This document shows, piece after piece, positions 42,215-52,331 of a DNA stretch of 64,000 nt. The position numbers and the translations under genes were made by a program. The notes under the pieces are model-generated. The model worked only from the letters and a program-made list of their open reading frames with translations. It was not told where the DNA came from and made no database searches. The DNA comes from an uncultured Pedosphaera sp. (lineage in GTDB: Bacteria; Verrucomicrobiota; Verrucomicrobiia; Limisphaerales; Pedosphaeraceae), in NCBI GenBank assembly GCA_903918755.1, contig CAIXFN010000017.1, forward strand, positions 62,001 through 126,000, written 5' to 3'. Position 1 is the first letter of the stretch; each line of letters begins with the position of its first letter.

Positions 42215-42266
42215 GGACCGCATTTTTCCCGCGCTTTTTCCCCGACCAGGAGCTAACCTCGCAGCG

Positions 42267-43589
42267 ATGTTGAATTACATCTGGCTCGGTCTGGTGGTGG
42301 GAGCGGTGCTGATCGGCGGCTGGAACGGTCGGCTGCCCCAGGTCACCGAAGGGGCCCTGAACATGGCCAAATTCGCGGTGATGAACCTGGCGCTGCCGCT
42401 GGCCGGGGTCATGGCGCTGTGGCTGGGCATCATGCGTTTGGCGGAAAAGTCCGGCATGGTGCAGTGGTTGTCCCGGATGCTCCGCCCCATCCTGGTCCGC
42501 CTGTTTCCCGACGTTCCCCCCAATCATCCGGCCATGGGGTCCATGGTCATGAACATCGCGGCCAATATGCTCGGCCTCTCCAATGCCGCCACCCCGCTCG
42601 GGCTCCGGGCCATGAAGGATTTGGAATCCCTCAATCCCCATCCCGGCACCGCCACGAATTCGATGTGCACCTTCCTGGCCATCAACACCGGTTCCGTCCA
42701 ACTCATCCCCGTCACCGCCATTGCGGTGCTGGTGGCCAACAATGCGAAGGATCCTTCGGCGATTATCGGCACCGCCTTCCTGGCCACGGTCTGCGCGGCC
42801 GTCAGCGCGATTATCGGCGTGAAGTTTTTTGAACGTCTGCCCTGGTTTCAACTGCCCCGCCCGACCACCGCAGCCACGACAACCCCGGAACCCACAACGC
42901 CGCCGGAGCCCACCATCCAACCGGCCCCGCTGACGGCGGGGGCCATCCTGCTGTTGGCAGCTTTTGGGCTGGGCTTTGCCCTCTTGTTTCTGCGGACCGC
43001 CTTTCCCGGTCTGTTGGGACTCGAACCGGAGGCCGGCCTCCGGCCCGACGGCCCGTTGGTGCGGGTCGTGAAAACCTTGTCGCTGCTGGCGATGCCATTG
43101 CTGCTCTCCTTTTTCCCGCTCTATGCGGCACTGCGGAAGATCAAGGTGTATGAGGAATTCGTCGAGGGCGCGAAAGAGGGGTTCCAGGTCAGCATCCGCA
43201 TCATCCCCTACTTGGTGGCGATGTTGGTGGCGATCGGCATGTTCCGCGGCGCGGGGGGAATCGAGTTGCTCACTGCGGGTTTGCAGCCCCTCATGAAGTT
43301 GGTCCATTTCCCCCCCGAACTCCTGCCCATGGCGCTCATCCGACCTTTGAGCGGGAGCGGCTCCCTGGGAGTGTTTACCGATTTGGTCAAGGAGTTTGGT
43401 CCGGACAGCCTGCTCACCCGGACCGCAGGCACGATCTATGGCAGCACCGAGACGACCTTCTACGTGCTCGCAGTCTATTTCGGCTCCGCCAACATCAAGC
43501 GCACCCGCCACGCCGTGCCGGCAGGCCTCGTGGCCGACGTCGCCGGCATCATCGCCTCGGTCATCATTTGCCGACTAGTGTTCGCTTGA
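42267..43589 (+). CDS. Fused SpmA-SpmB-type nucleoside-recognition membrane protein
   Basis: 440 aa from ATG 42267. The N-terminal half matches SpmA (GVMALWLGIMRLAEKSGMVQ, NIAANMLGLSNAATPLGLRA, then ATNSMCTFLAINTGSVQLIP), the C-terminal half SpmB (GAKEGFQVSIRIIPYLVAML, PLSGSGSLGVFTDLV, TIYGSTETTFYVLAVYFGS). A Pro/Thr-rich linker (around residues 200-225) joins them. Bacilli use the separate proteins in spore-core dehydration; fused forms are common in non-sporulating bacteria, where the transported molecule is unknown. About ten helices, inner membrane. Confidence 0.9.
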   Translation: MLNYIWLGLVVGAVLIGGWNGRLPQVTEGALNMAKFAVMNLALPLAGVMALWLGIMRLAEKSGMVQWLSRMLRPILVRLFPDVPPNHPAMGSMVMNIAANMLGLSNAATPLGLRAMKDLESLNPHPGTATNSMCTFLAINTGSVQLIPVTAIAVLVANNAKDPSAIIGTAFLATVCAAVSAIIGVKFFERLPWFQLPRPTTAATTTPEPTTPPEPTIQPAPLTAGAILLLAAFGLGFALLFLRTAFPGLLGLEPEAGLRPDGPLVRVVKTLSLLAMPLLLSFFPLYAALRKIKVYEEFVEGAKEGFQVSIRIIPYLVAMLVAIGMFRGAGGIELLTAGLQPLMKLVHFPPELLPMALIRPLSGSGSLGVFTDLVKEFGPDSLLTRTAGTIYGSTETTFYVLAVYFGSANIKRTRHAVPAGLVADVAGIIASVIICRLVFA

Positions 43590-43789
43590 TGCGCCGGGTC
43601 TTTCATTGCCCCCGCCGCAAGCCCGGGATTCTCCACTCGAAATGCTTTATCGACGCGGAACGGGTGGCCGATTTGATTGGGGAATCCTCCCACCGCAAGT
43701 TGTCGGGAACCCGGGCCACCCGGAGGATGCAACCAGCCACCTGATCCTGATTGCTCCCCGCTGACATTCGGGCGAAACTACCCCGGGCT

Positions 43790-45382
43790 ATGAAAACCAA
43801 GTACGATGTCGTGATTCTGGGTTCCGGCCATAATGCTCTCGTGGCCGCCGGTTATCTGGCCGGCGCCGGATTGAGTGTGCTGGTGCTGGAAAAGAATGAT
43901 TACCTGGGCGGGGCCACCACCTCGCAACGCGTGTTTCCCGATTATGACGCCCGGATCTCCCGCTATGCCTACCTGGTGAGTCTGCTGCCCCAGCAGATCA
44001 TCCAGGATCTGGGGCTGAATCTCCAACTGCGCACCCGCGACACCGCCTCCTTCACTCCCTATGAACGCGACGGGGTTTCGCGGGGTCTCCTTCTGAGCAA
44101 CCTTTCAGCCAGCGTGAGCCGGAGTTCCCTACGGCAACTCATTGGCCATAACCGGGAATGGGAACAATTCCAGCGCTTTTATCAATTGGCCCGGATCTTC
44201 GCCCAAACCGTTTGGCCCACCCTGTTGGAACCGCTCCCCGGGGTGGGTGCCCTCGAGCGGCGATTCCAAGTCGATGATTTGCACCGCGAAGCCTGGCGCA
44301 GCCTGGTCGCGGAGCCCTTGGGCGCGGTGGTGGAACGTTATCTGCAAAATGATTTGCTCCGCGGCGTCGTCTTTACGGACGCAAAAATCGGGCTCCTGAC
44401 CCATCCGGAGGACCCCTCCCTTTTGCAGAACCGATGTTTCCTCTACCATACCATGGGGAACGTCACCGGGGAATGGAAGGTGCCGGTCGGCGGGATGGGA
44501 CGGGTGGCCGGGGAATTGATTCGCGTGGCGACCCGCCGCGGCGCCGTCATGGTCACCCGGGCCCGGTTGTTGGGATTGGAATTGTCGGCGCGCCAGCGGA
44601 CCGTCCATTGCGAAGTGGATGGCCAGCCCAGATCCCTCGAAGCCCGTTACCTGCTCGTCAATTTCGGTCCCAATGTGCTGGCCCATTATCTGGGCCGCGG
44701 TTATGAACCCGGGCCGACGCATGAGGGCTCGGTGCTGAAAATTAACCTGCTGCTGCGGCGGCTCCCCCGCCTGCGGAACCAGGGCGTGACCGCCCGCGAG
44801 GCCTTCCAGGGCACCTTTCACGTTGATGAAGGGTACGAACAAATGAAAGTGAGCCACGCGCAGGCGGCGCAATCCGCGCTGCCAGATCGCGTTCCCTGCG
44901 AGGTCTATTGCCATACCCTGACGGATGACAGCATCCTGGCCCCGGAATTAAGCACCCGGGGATTCCAGACCATGACTTTGTTTGGACTGGATACTCCCTG
45001 GCGAAGTTTTGTCGGGGATCCCGCAGGCCGCACCCGGGAAGCCGCCGCCCGGTGTCTGGCCGGGCTAAACCGTTGGTTGGCGGAACCCCTGGAGGATTGC
45101 CTGGCGCGGGACGCCGACGGCCAGCCCTGCATGGAAATCCGCAACCCCCTTGATTTGGAGGCGGAACTGGGACATTACCGCGGCAATATATTTCACGGCG
45201 CCCTGACCTTCCCGTTTGCGGATTCCGCCGAAACCACCGGCACCTGGGGCGTGGAAACGGAATGGACGAACGTCCTCCTGTGTGGCTCCGGGGCGCGCCG
45301 GGGCGGGGCGGTCAGCGGCATTCCGGGGCACAACGCCGCCCGCAAGGTGCTGGAACTGGAGAGAGCGGATGGCCGATCATAG
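43790..45382 (+). CDS. FAD-dependent phytoene-desaturase/PYROXD2-like oxidoreductase
   Basis: 530 aa from ATG 43790. Dinucleotide-binding YDVVILGSGHNALVAAGYLA and VLVLEKNDYLGGATTS place it in the phytoene dehydrogenase-like/PYROXD2 group of flavin amine-oxidase-fold enzymes. The central GNVTGEWKVPVGGMGRVAGE and C-terminal HGALTFPFADSAETTGTWGV plus LLCGSGARRGGAVSGIPGHN (FAD closing loop) agree. Substrate unknown; carotenoid genes are absent nearby, so a carotenoid role is not supported. The ECF sigma gene starts 58 bp later. Confidence 0.85.
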   Translation: MKTKYDVVILGSGHNALVAAGYLAGAGLSVLVLEKNDYLGGATTSQRVFPDYDARISRYAYLVSLLPQQIIQDLGLNLQLRTRDTASFTPYERDGVSRGLLLSNLSASVSRSSLRQLIGHNREWEQFQRFYQLARIFAQTVWPTLLEPLPGVGALERRFQVDDLHREAWRSLVAEPLGAVVERYLQNDLLRGVVFTDAKIGLLTHPEDPSLLQNRCFLYHTMGNVTGEWKVPVGGMGRVAGELIRVATRRGAVMVTRARLLGLELSARQRTVHCEVDGQPRSLEARYLLVNFGPNVLAHYLGRGYEPGPTHEGSVLKINLLLRRLPRLRNQGVTAREAFQGTFHVDEGYEQMKVSHAQAAQSALPDRVPCEVYCHTLTDDSILAPELSTRGFQTMTLFGLDTPWRSFVGDPAGRTREAAARCLAGLNRWLAEPLEDCLARDADGQPCMEIRNPLDLEAELGHYRGNIFHGALTFPFADSAETTGTWGVETEWTNVLLCGSGARRGGAVSGIPGHNAARKVLELERADGRS

Positions 45383-45440
45383 CCCGGTTTCCCGGAAAGA
45401 AATGTTGAAAGGTTTGCCGGGGACCGGCGAATTCTGTTGA

Positions 45441-46073
45441 ATGAGCGAGCCCTCGCCCACTGATCTGGCGCCCACGCGGCGCAGCCTGTTGACCCGGTTG
45501 AAGGACTGGGACAACCAGGATTCCTGGCGGGAATTTTTCAACACCTACTGGCGCTTGATTTACTCCTTCGCCAATAAATCCGGCCTGAACGACGTCGAAT
45601 CTCAGGAGGTGGTGCAGGAAACCCTGATTTCCGTGGCGGCCGAGTTGAAAGGCTTCAAGTACGACCCGGCCCGCGGCTCTTTCAAAAGCTGGTTGCTCCT
45701 GATCACCCGCCGGCGGGTTGCCGATCAAATGCGCAAGCGCTACCGTGCGCGCGAGGTCGGCAAGCTGAATCCCGACGACACCGCGGTGGCGGAGGAGATC
45801 AACGCCCGGGCGCAGGAAGATGTGGTCACCGCGGAGTCAACGTGGGATGAAGCCTGGCGCACCCAACTGGCCGAAGCCGCCATGGCCCGGGTCAAGAGTC
45901 AGGCCCGGCCGGAACATTTCCAGATTTTTGAAATGTATGTGTTGCGGGGACAATCAGGTGCCACCGTGGCCAAGGCGCTGGGAGTCAGCATCATGACGGT
46001 GTACCTCGCCAAGCACCGGGTCGGCGCCCTGCTCCGGAAGGAAGTCGCCCGCCTGGAGAAACAGATGCTCTGA
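45441..46073 (+). CDS. ECF-type RNA polymerase sigma factor
   Basis: 210 aa. Region 2 is WREFFNTYWRLIYSFANKSG followed by ESQEVVQETLISVAAELKGF and SFKSWLLLITRRRVADQMRK; region 4 is EHFQIFEMYVLRGQSGATVA followed by KALGVSIMTVYLAKHRV (helix-turn-helix). The protein resembles the ECF group found next to WD40-bearing Ser/Thr kinases in Planctomycetes and Verrucomicrobia, where phosphorylation may replace anti-sigma control. It converges on exactly such a kinase gene with a gap of 21 bp, so a regulatory link is plausible. Confidence 0.9.
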   Translation: MSEPSPTDLAPTRRSLLTRLKDWDNQDSWREFFNTYWRLIYSFANKSGLNDVESQEVVQETLISVAAELKGFKYDPARGSFKSWLLLITRRRVADQMRKRYRAREVGKLNPDDTAVAEEINARAQEDVVTAESTWDEAWRTQLAEAAMARVKSQARPEHFQIFEMYVLRGQSGATVAKALGVSIMTVYLAKHRVGALLRKEVARLEKQML

Positions 46074-46094
46074 ACCGGCCCTGCGCCGCCTGGA

Positions 46095-49000
46095 TCAGGG
46101 CAGCGACTCCGCGGTCTTTACGCGGAGCGGCAGCGGGGAGACCAGCAGTTCCGGCATGGGCGGCAGATTCCAGTCCAGCTTCAGCGCGGCCAATTCCCGC
46201 CGCAGCGGCCGCAAATTCCAGAGATGAATCACATGCGCCGTGCTCACGCACGCCAATTGATTACCGGACGGACTGAAGACGAAGGAGGCGTAGGGGACGA
46301 AATCCGGATGCTCAAAGCGGCCCAAAACCTCGCCATTGGCGGCATTCAACAAGACCGGCACCATGCCATCCCGCAGAACACAGGCCAGGCGGCCATCGGG
46401 CGACCAGACCACGACGGAGCCAACCCCGGGCAAGGCGGTTCGCCAGAATTCCTCCCCGGTGTCGATGGATCGCAGAATGACCTCCGGACCATTGCAAAGC
46501 ACCCGGGTGCCATCGGGGCTGATCGCCACCCCGCCATTGGCGGACTGGGGGATTTGGCGAATCACCGTGCCATCGGCTGTGCTCCAGATCCGCAAGCTAT
46601 TGGCCACGCCGGCCGTCGCCATCCGCCCGCCATCCCGGCTCAAGGTGAGGCCGCGAATGCCCCCGCCATGCGCAAAATTGGTCTGGCGCGCGCCGTCCAA
46701 AACCAGGCTGAAGCCGCCCAGACCCGCGGCCGCCACCACTGCCCCATCCGCGCTCGCCTGGACGTGGAAGTGGAAGGAGCGGCTGACCATTTCCATGGCG
46801 CCGATCTGCACCTCTCCTGCCCCCTTCCAAACGAGCGGCCAGCGCGCCAGGCCATCCGGCCCGGCGGCCCAGAGAACGTTCGACCCGGCGGGACAAACCG
46901 CAAACCAATTGGTCGAGGCCAGATGGGCCACGGAACGCCCCCGCAAGGTGTCATAAATCCGCACGCCTTCATAGCTGGCGGCGGCCAGCAGCCGGCCATC
47001 CGCCAGAAAGGCGGCATTCCAAGGCCCCGGCTCATTACCATCGACCGGTTGCGCTTCCCCGAGCACGCGACAAATCGCCCGCCCCGCAACTTCGTACTGG
47101 TGGAGTTCCAGTCCACTCGCATCCCGGCTGACAAACTGCGTGCCGTCCGGGGAAAACCGGCCGTTGCCAAATTCGTGGCGCCCCAGGGAAAAAAGCCGTC
47201 CTTCGCTGACCCCCACCAACCGCGTGGTGCCATCCCAGGAACTGGTCAGGCACCAATCGCCATCCGGATGGAATTGGCAAAAAGGAATCGTGTGGGAATG
47301 GGCTTGCAACATCGCCCGGGGGGCGGCGGGCTGTTCCAGATCCCAGATAAGCAACCGGCCGCCGCGGGTGGTCACCACCAGCGTTCGCCCTTCCGGATCA
47401 AGCTGGCAGACGTACACCCGCTGGTTTTCCGGCAAACAGATCCGCCGCCGGATGGCCCCGGTGGCAAATTCTCGCAGTTCAACAAAATCCTCATCCTTCG
47501 CGGCCACCAGAAACTCCCCGGCCGGCCCGGCCAGCAAGGTGGTGATCACCGCGGCACAAGGGAGATCCCGGGAAGTGTTGGCCACGAGATCATGCAAACG
47601 GAGTCCCCCGGTCCCGGTGTTTTCCACCAGCCAGTGACCATCCGACGATACCACCCCAGCCCGGCTGCCCGGCAAGTCACGCACCAACCGCCGTTCCTTT
47701 AAGTCGAAGAAAGTGCAGCCTCGCTGCGAACGCCAAACAACCAGCCAACGCCCGTCCCCACCGCTCAATTCCAGATTATCAATCCGCTCCCCCGGTTCCC
47801 CCAGCTGGTACAACTCCGCGCCATCGGCCTCCCGCACCGCATGGATCACGCCGTTGGTCGCCGCCAGCAGTCGCTCCGTTTGCGTGGCATTGAAGCACTG
47901 TCTCGAGTAGCCCTCCGGAAGCGGCCAGGGGCGGGTTTCCCGCAAGTCGGGCACCGCCAGGGTGGTGATGGCGGCGTCCCGCAATGCGGGCGCCCCGGGC
48001 CGGATGGCGGCCGCGCTGATGATCGCGGCGAGGCTGGCGAAACGCTGGCCCAACAAGCCGCTCCGGCGCTCGGCGACCGCAGTCGCGGCCAGCGCATGAT
48101 ATAATTGCTCCCGGCCCGCCTGTTCGGCAGTCGTCGCCCGGTTCAACGCCTTTTCCAGCCGTTCACTGGTTTCCCGCGCGGTGCGCGCGCGCGAACCTGC
48201 CACCAGGAAGCCCGCCACCGCCAGCAGCGCCAGCACACCCGTCACCGCCCCCGCCTGCCGCGCCCACCGCAACCGCTCCTCCAGCACCCGGAACTTTTTC
48301 ACCGACCGCCCGCTTTGCAGCAACGCCAGTTCCGCATGCATCTCCAGCGCGGTCGCGTAACGGTCCCGCACCTCAGCCGCGCAGGCCTTCGTGAAAATCG
48401 CGTTGATTTCCAGGAGGTCATCGTCCGTGCGGCCCGTGGCCTCGTCATAGGGAAGCGAGGGAAATTCCATCCGGTCCTTGCCCGTCGCCACTTCATACAG
48501 CACTTTGCCCAGCGAATAGATGTCCGCCGGCGCCGACCCCGGGCCTTCCGGGGGAATAAAGCCCTCCGTCCCCACAAAACTGCGCTCGGCGTCCATCGCC
48601 GCCACCAGGCCGATGTCCGCCAGTTTGGCCACCCCGCCCACCAGGATGATGTTGCTGGGCTTGATGTCGCGGTGGATCAGCCCCGCGTGGTGCAATGCCG
48701 CCAGGGCATCGGAGAGCATCAGGAAATGCCGCTGGCACGCCGCCGCCGGCAGCCGTCCCGCCGCCCGCGCCTCGGCGCTCAACGTGCGCGGCCGGTAGGG
48801 CTGCCCGGGCACGGCGGCGTTATCCGCCAACTCCATCACATAATAGAAATAGCCCGGCCCCTGCCCCACCTGGAGAATGTCCACGAATCCCTCATGGGAA
48901 CGCGATACCGGCTCGAACTTGAGCATCCCCGAAAATTCGCGCTCATACGGGCGGTCACTATTGAAACTGGCCCGCCAAACCACCTTGAGAGCCCGCAGCG

Positions 49001-49154
49001 TGCCGATGCTGTTACGCGCCAGCCAGACATCCCCGTAGGCCCCGGACCCGATCAAATGGAGCATCTCATGATCGGGAACCGCGGGAGCGCCACGCTTTTC
49101 CGGTTGCGTTGGGGATGGATTAGGCAGTTGGCTCACTCGCGACGAAGAGACCAC
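46095..49154 (-). CDS. Hanks-type Ser/Thr kinase fused to WD40 propeller(s), paralogue A
   Basis: 1019 aa. Kinase domain at about 33-285: Gly loop LIGSGAYGDVWLARN, ATP lysine K57 (RALKVVW), catalytic loop LIHRDIKPSNIILVGG (161-168), the Mg motif as DIG (180-182) instead of DFG, and GTEGFIPPEGPGSAPADIYS in place of APE. One membrane helix follows (AGAVTGVLALLAVAGFLVAG, 301-320), then a coiled-coil-like stretch and WD40 repeats from ~400 to the end (ISPDGTRVLCN, WSPDGRLACVLRDG, VFSPSGNQLACVSTAHVIHL). Topology: kinase inside, propeller outside. Tandem with a close paralogue at 49211. Confidence 0.93.
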   Translation of the reverse strand: MVSSSRVSQLPNPSPTQPEKRGAPAVPDHEMLHLIGSGAYGDVWLARNSIGTLRALKVVWRASFNSDRPYEREFSGMLKFEPVSRSHEGFVDILQVGQGPGYFYYVMELADNAAVPGQPYRPRTLSAEARAAGRLPAAACQRHFLMLSDALAALHHAGLIHRDIKPSNIILVGGVAKLADIGLVAAMDAERSFVGTEGFIPPEGPGSAPADIYSLGKVLYEVATGKDRMEFPSLPYDEATGRTDDDLLEINAIFTKACAAEVRDRYATALEMHAELALLQSGRSVKKFRVLEERLRWARQAGAVTGVLALLAVAGFLVAGSRARTARETSERLEKALNRATTAEQAGREQLYHALAATAVAERRSGLLGQRFASLAAIISAAAIRPGAPALRDAAITTLAVPDLRETRPWPLPEGYSRQCFNATQTERLLAATNGVIHAVREADGAELYQLGEPGERIDNLELSGGDGRWLVVWRSQRGCTFFDLKERRLVRDLPGSRAGVVSSDGHWLVENTGTGGLRLHDLVANTSRDLPCAAVITTLLAGPAGEFLVAAKDEDFVELREFATGAIRRRICLPENQRVYVCQLDPEGRTLVVTTRGGRLLIWDLEQPAAPRAMLQAHSHTIPFCQFHPDGDWCLTSSWDGTTRLVGVSEGRLFSLGRHEFGNGRFSPDGTQFVSRDASGLELHQYEVAGRAICRVLGEAQPVDGNEPGPWNAAFLADGRLLAAASYEGVRIYDTLRGRSVAHLASTNWFAVCPAGSNVLWAAGPDGLARWPLVWKGAGEVQIGAMEMVSRSFHFHVQASADGAVVAAAGLGGFSLVLDGARQTNFAHGGGIRGLTLSRDGGRMATAGVANSLRIWSTADGTVIRQIPQSANGGVAISPDGTRVLCNGPEVILRSIDTGEEFWRTALPGVGSVVVWSPDGRLACVLRDGMVPVLLNAANGEVLGRFEHPDFVPYASFVFSPSGNQLACVSTAHVIHLWNLRPLRRELAALKLDWNLPPMPELLVSPLPLRVKTAESLP

Positions 49155-49210
49155 AAATCGCCCTCCGGGACAAGCCGGCTTTTGTCGGTGTCAACCACTC
49201 CCGTCACGGT

Positions 49211-52200
49211 TCACGGAATCGCTCCCGTGAGCCGGACGACCGGGACTGAACCCCGGGTGGCGGGAGCCCCCAACGGCGGCTGGTCCCAATCCAATTTCAG
49301 CTTTGCGAGTGCGCGGCGGAGCGGTCGGAAATTCCACAAATGAATGACATGGGTGGTACTCACGCAAGCCATTTGATCACCCGCCGCGCTGAAAACCACC
49401 GAGTTATAGGGGACGTAATCCGGATGTTCAAACCGCCCCAGGATCGCTCCACTTCGCGCTTCGATCAAAGTGGGGACCATCCCATCCCGCACCACGCAAA
49501 CCAGGGAACCATCATCCGTCCAGGCGGCCGCGCCGCCCAACCCACCGCAGGAAATCCGCCAGACATCACCCTCGCCATCCACCTGCCGGAGCACAACGGC
49601 CCCGGAACCGTTGTCGAGCAGTTGGCGGCCATCCGGGCTCAGGGCGAAGCCACCCCGTTTGGAATCGGCAAATTGGCGCAACACCGTCCCGGTCGCCACG
49701 TCCCAAACGCGGGCACCATTCCGCGCATCCATGGTCGCCATCCGCGTGCCGTCACGACTCAGGGAGGTACCCCGGATGGGGCTCAAATGTGTCAGGTTGG
49801 TGCGCACGCCGCCCGCGCGGAGAAAACTAAAGTAGTTCGTGCCCGCCGCCACGACCAGCTTGCCATCCGGGTTGGCTTGGATGTCATAATAATGGATGCC
49901 GTCCAGGAATTCCATCGGCCCGAAGGTGATTTCGTCCGTGGCCAAACCGCGCACCGGCCAGCGCGCCATCCCGTTCGGACCCGCCGCATACAGCAAATTG
50001 TCGCCCGCCAAACAAACCGAATACCAGTTGGTGGAGGGGAGTTGCGCCACCTGCCGCCCCATGGCGGTTTCAAAAATCCGCACACTGTCAAAACTGCTCG
50101 CCGCGAGCAGGCGCCCATCCGCCATGAAGGCGGCATGCCACGGTCCCGGAAAGCTCCCCGCACCGGTCCCCGGCTCGGCCAACACGCGGCAAACCTCCCG
50201 GCTGGCGGCCTCAAAACGCCGCAAATCCGGCTCATTGGCATCCACCGCGCCAAAGCCATCGCCATCCGGTGAAAACTGGCCCATCCCGGATTCCCGTCGC
50301 CCCACCGACAAAACCCGCCCTTCGGTCAGCCCCAGCAACCGGGTGGTGCCGTCCCATGAAGTGGTGAGGCACCAATCACTGTCCGGGTGAATGGCACAGG
50401 AGGTGACCGCACTGCTGTGGGGCTGCAGATTTACCGGAGGGACTGTGGGATGGTCCAAATCCCAAATCAGGACCCGCCCCAGCCGGGTTCCCGCCACCAG
50501 CCAACGGCCATCCGGACTCGCCCGGCAACAATAGACTCCTTCGCCCTCCGGCAGCTTGACGGACTGCTGAACCGCACCGGTGGCAAATTCGCGGACGGCC
50601 ACGGTATCCCCGTCCTTCAGCGCCGTGATCAATTTCCCTGCCCCGCCCGGATTTATAATGTTGACGGGCTCATCCGTGGGAACGTCCCAACTGTTCGTGG
50701 AGGACAGATCATGCAACCGCAGCCGGTTCCCCGTGACCAACTCGGCCAACCAGCGGTCATCGCGCGAGACCATTCCCCAAAAACTCTGGGGCAGCTCCCG
50801 GACGATCCGCCGATTTGCCAGGTCCCACCAGGTGAAACCAATTTCCGCCCGCCGCACGCCCAACCAGCGCCCCGACCCGCTGCTCACATAAAGTCCCAAA
50901 ATCTTTTCGGGCGGGGTGGGGAGTTGGAATAATAACTGGCCATCCGCCGCCCGGCGGGCGTCGATCCCGCCGTTGGTGGCGGCCAGGTAAATCGTGGCCA
51001 AATCCGCGCTGAAGCCCTGCGCCTGGAAACCCGCCGGCAAAGGCCAATGCCCGGTTTCGCGCAAATCCGGCACGGCGAGGGCAGTGATCGCGGCATCGCG
51101 CAATTCCGGCGCTCCGGGCCGGATTTCCGCCGCGCTGATGATGGCTTTCAAACTCGCGAAACGTTGCCCCAGGAGTCCGCTCCGGCGTTCGGCCACGCCG
51201 GTGGCCGCGAGCGCCTCGTAGAGCCGGTTCTCGGCCTGCCGCTCCGCGCTGGTCGCCCGGTTCAGCGCTTGCTCCAGCCGCTGACTGTTTTCCCGCGCCA
51301 GGCGCGCGCGCGAGCCCGCCACCAGGAAGCCCCCCACGGCCAGCAGCGCCAGCACGCTCGCGACCGCCCCCGCCTGCCGCGCCCACCGCAACCGTTCTTC
51401 CAGCACCCGGAACTTTTTCACCGACCGACCACTCTGCAGCAACGCCAGCTCCGCATGCATCTCCAGCGCCGTCGCATAGCGGTCCCGCGCGGCCGTCGCG
51501 CAGGCCTTCGTGATGATCGCGTTGATCTCCAGGAGTTCATCCTCCGTGCGCCCCGTCGCCGCATCATACGGCAGGGAGGGAAACTCCAGCCGATCCTTGC
51601 CGGTCGCCACCTCATACAGCACTTTACCCAGCGAAAAAATGTCCGCCGGTGCCGACCCTGGGCCCTCGGGCGGGATAAAGCCCTCTGTCCCCACGAAACT
51701 CCGCTCCGAATCCATCGCCGCCACCAGGCCGATATCCGCCAGTTTGGCCACCCCGCCCACCAGGATGATGTTGCTGGGCTTGATGTCCCGGTGGATCAGC
51801 CCCGCGCGGTGCAGCGCCGCCAGGGCGTCGGAGAGCATCAGGAAATGCCGCTGGCATGCCGCCGCCGGCAGTCGTCCCGCCGCCCGCGCCTCGGCGCTCA
51901 GGGTGCGCGGCCGGTAGGGCTGCCCCGGCCCGGCGGCATTGTCCGCCAACTCCATCACGTAATAGAAGTACCCCGGCCCCTGCCCGACCTGCAGGATGTC
52001 CACGAACCCCTCATGGGAACGCGACACGGGCTCGAACTTGAGCATCCCCGAGAACTCGCGTTCATAAGGGCGGTCACTGGTGAAACCCGCCCGCCAGACC
52101 ACCTTCAGGGCGCGCAGCGTACCGATGCTGTTCCGCGCCAGCCACACATCCCCGTAAGCTCCCGATCCAATCAGATGGAGCACCTCATGATCGGGAACCA

Positions 52201-52267
52201 CTGGCGCGCCGCGCTTTTCAGTAGGCACCGGCGGGAAATGGGGACTTCGGCTCACCGTTGAAAACAA
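49211..52267 (-). CDS. Hanks-type Ser/Thr kinase fused to WD40 propeller(s), paralogue B
   Basis: 1018 aa, same design as the gene at 46095: K55, HRDIKPSN (159-166), DIG in place of DFG (178-180), membrane helix near 299-318 (AGAVASVLALLAVGGFLVAG). The kinase and helix region is almost identical to paralogue A, whereas the WD40 part (from ~400) has diverged clearly. A 56-bp gap separates the two genes, both minus strand. Shared kinase with different propellers suggests that each senses a different periplasmic ligand and signals to a common target. Confidence 0.93.
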   Translation of the reverse strand: MFSTVSRSPHFPPVPTEKRGAPVVPDHEVLHLIGSGAYGDVWLARNSIGTLRALKVVWRAGFTSDRPYEREFSGMLKFEPVSRSHEGFVDILQVGQGPGYFYYVMELADNAAGPGQPYRPRTLSAEARAAGRLPAAACQRHFLMLSDALAALHRAGLIHRDIKPSNIILVGGVAKLADIGLVAAMDSERSFVGTEGFIPPEGPGSAPADIFSLGKVLYEVATGKDRLEFPSLPYDAATGRTEDELLEINAIITKACATAARDRYATALEMHAELALLQSGRSVKKFRVLEERLRWARQAGAVASVLALLAVGGFLVAGSRARLARENSQRLEQALNRATSAERQAENRLYEALAATGVAERRSGLLGQRFASLKAIISAAEIRPGAPELRDAAITALAVPDLRETGHWPLPAGFQAQGFSADLATIYLAATNGGIDARRAADGQLLFQLPTPPEKILGLYVSSGSGRWLGVRRAEIGFTWWDLANRRIVRELPQSFWGMVSRDDRWLAELVTGNRLRLHDLSSTNSWDVPTDEPVNIINPGGAGKLITALKDGDTVAVREFATGAVQQSVKLPEGEGVYCCRASPDGRWLVAGTRLGRVLIWDLDHPTVPPVNLQPHSSAVTSCAIHPDSDWCLTTSWDGTTRLLGLTEGRVLSVGRRESGMGQFSPDGDGFGAVDANEPDLRRFEAASREVCRVLAEPGTGAGSFPGPWHAAFMADGRLLAASSFDSVRIFETAMGRQVAQLPSTNWYSVCLAGDNLLYAAGPNGMARWPVRGLATDEITFGPMEFLDGIHYYDIQANPDGKLVVAAGTNYFSFLRAGGVRTNLTHLSPIRGTSLSRDGTRMATMDARNGARVWDVATGTVLRQFADSKRGGFALSPDGRQLLDNGSGAVVLRQVDGEGDVWRISCGGLGGAAAWTDDGSLVCVVRDGMVPTLIEARSGAILGRFEHPDYVPYNSVVFSAAGDQMACVSTTHVIHLWNFRPLRRALAKLKLDWDQPPLGAPATRGSVPVVRLTGAIP

Positions 52268-52331
52268 CCATAAATGAGCCGCGCGAACAAGCCGCGACTT
52301 CCACTAAAAGTCCCGCTGACGTTGGCCCCGC

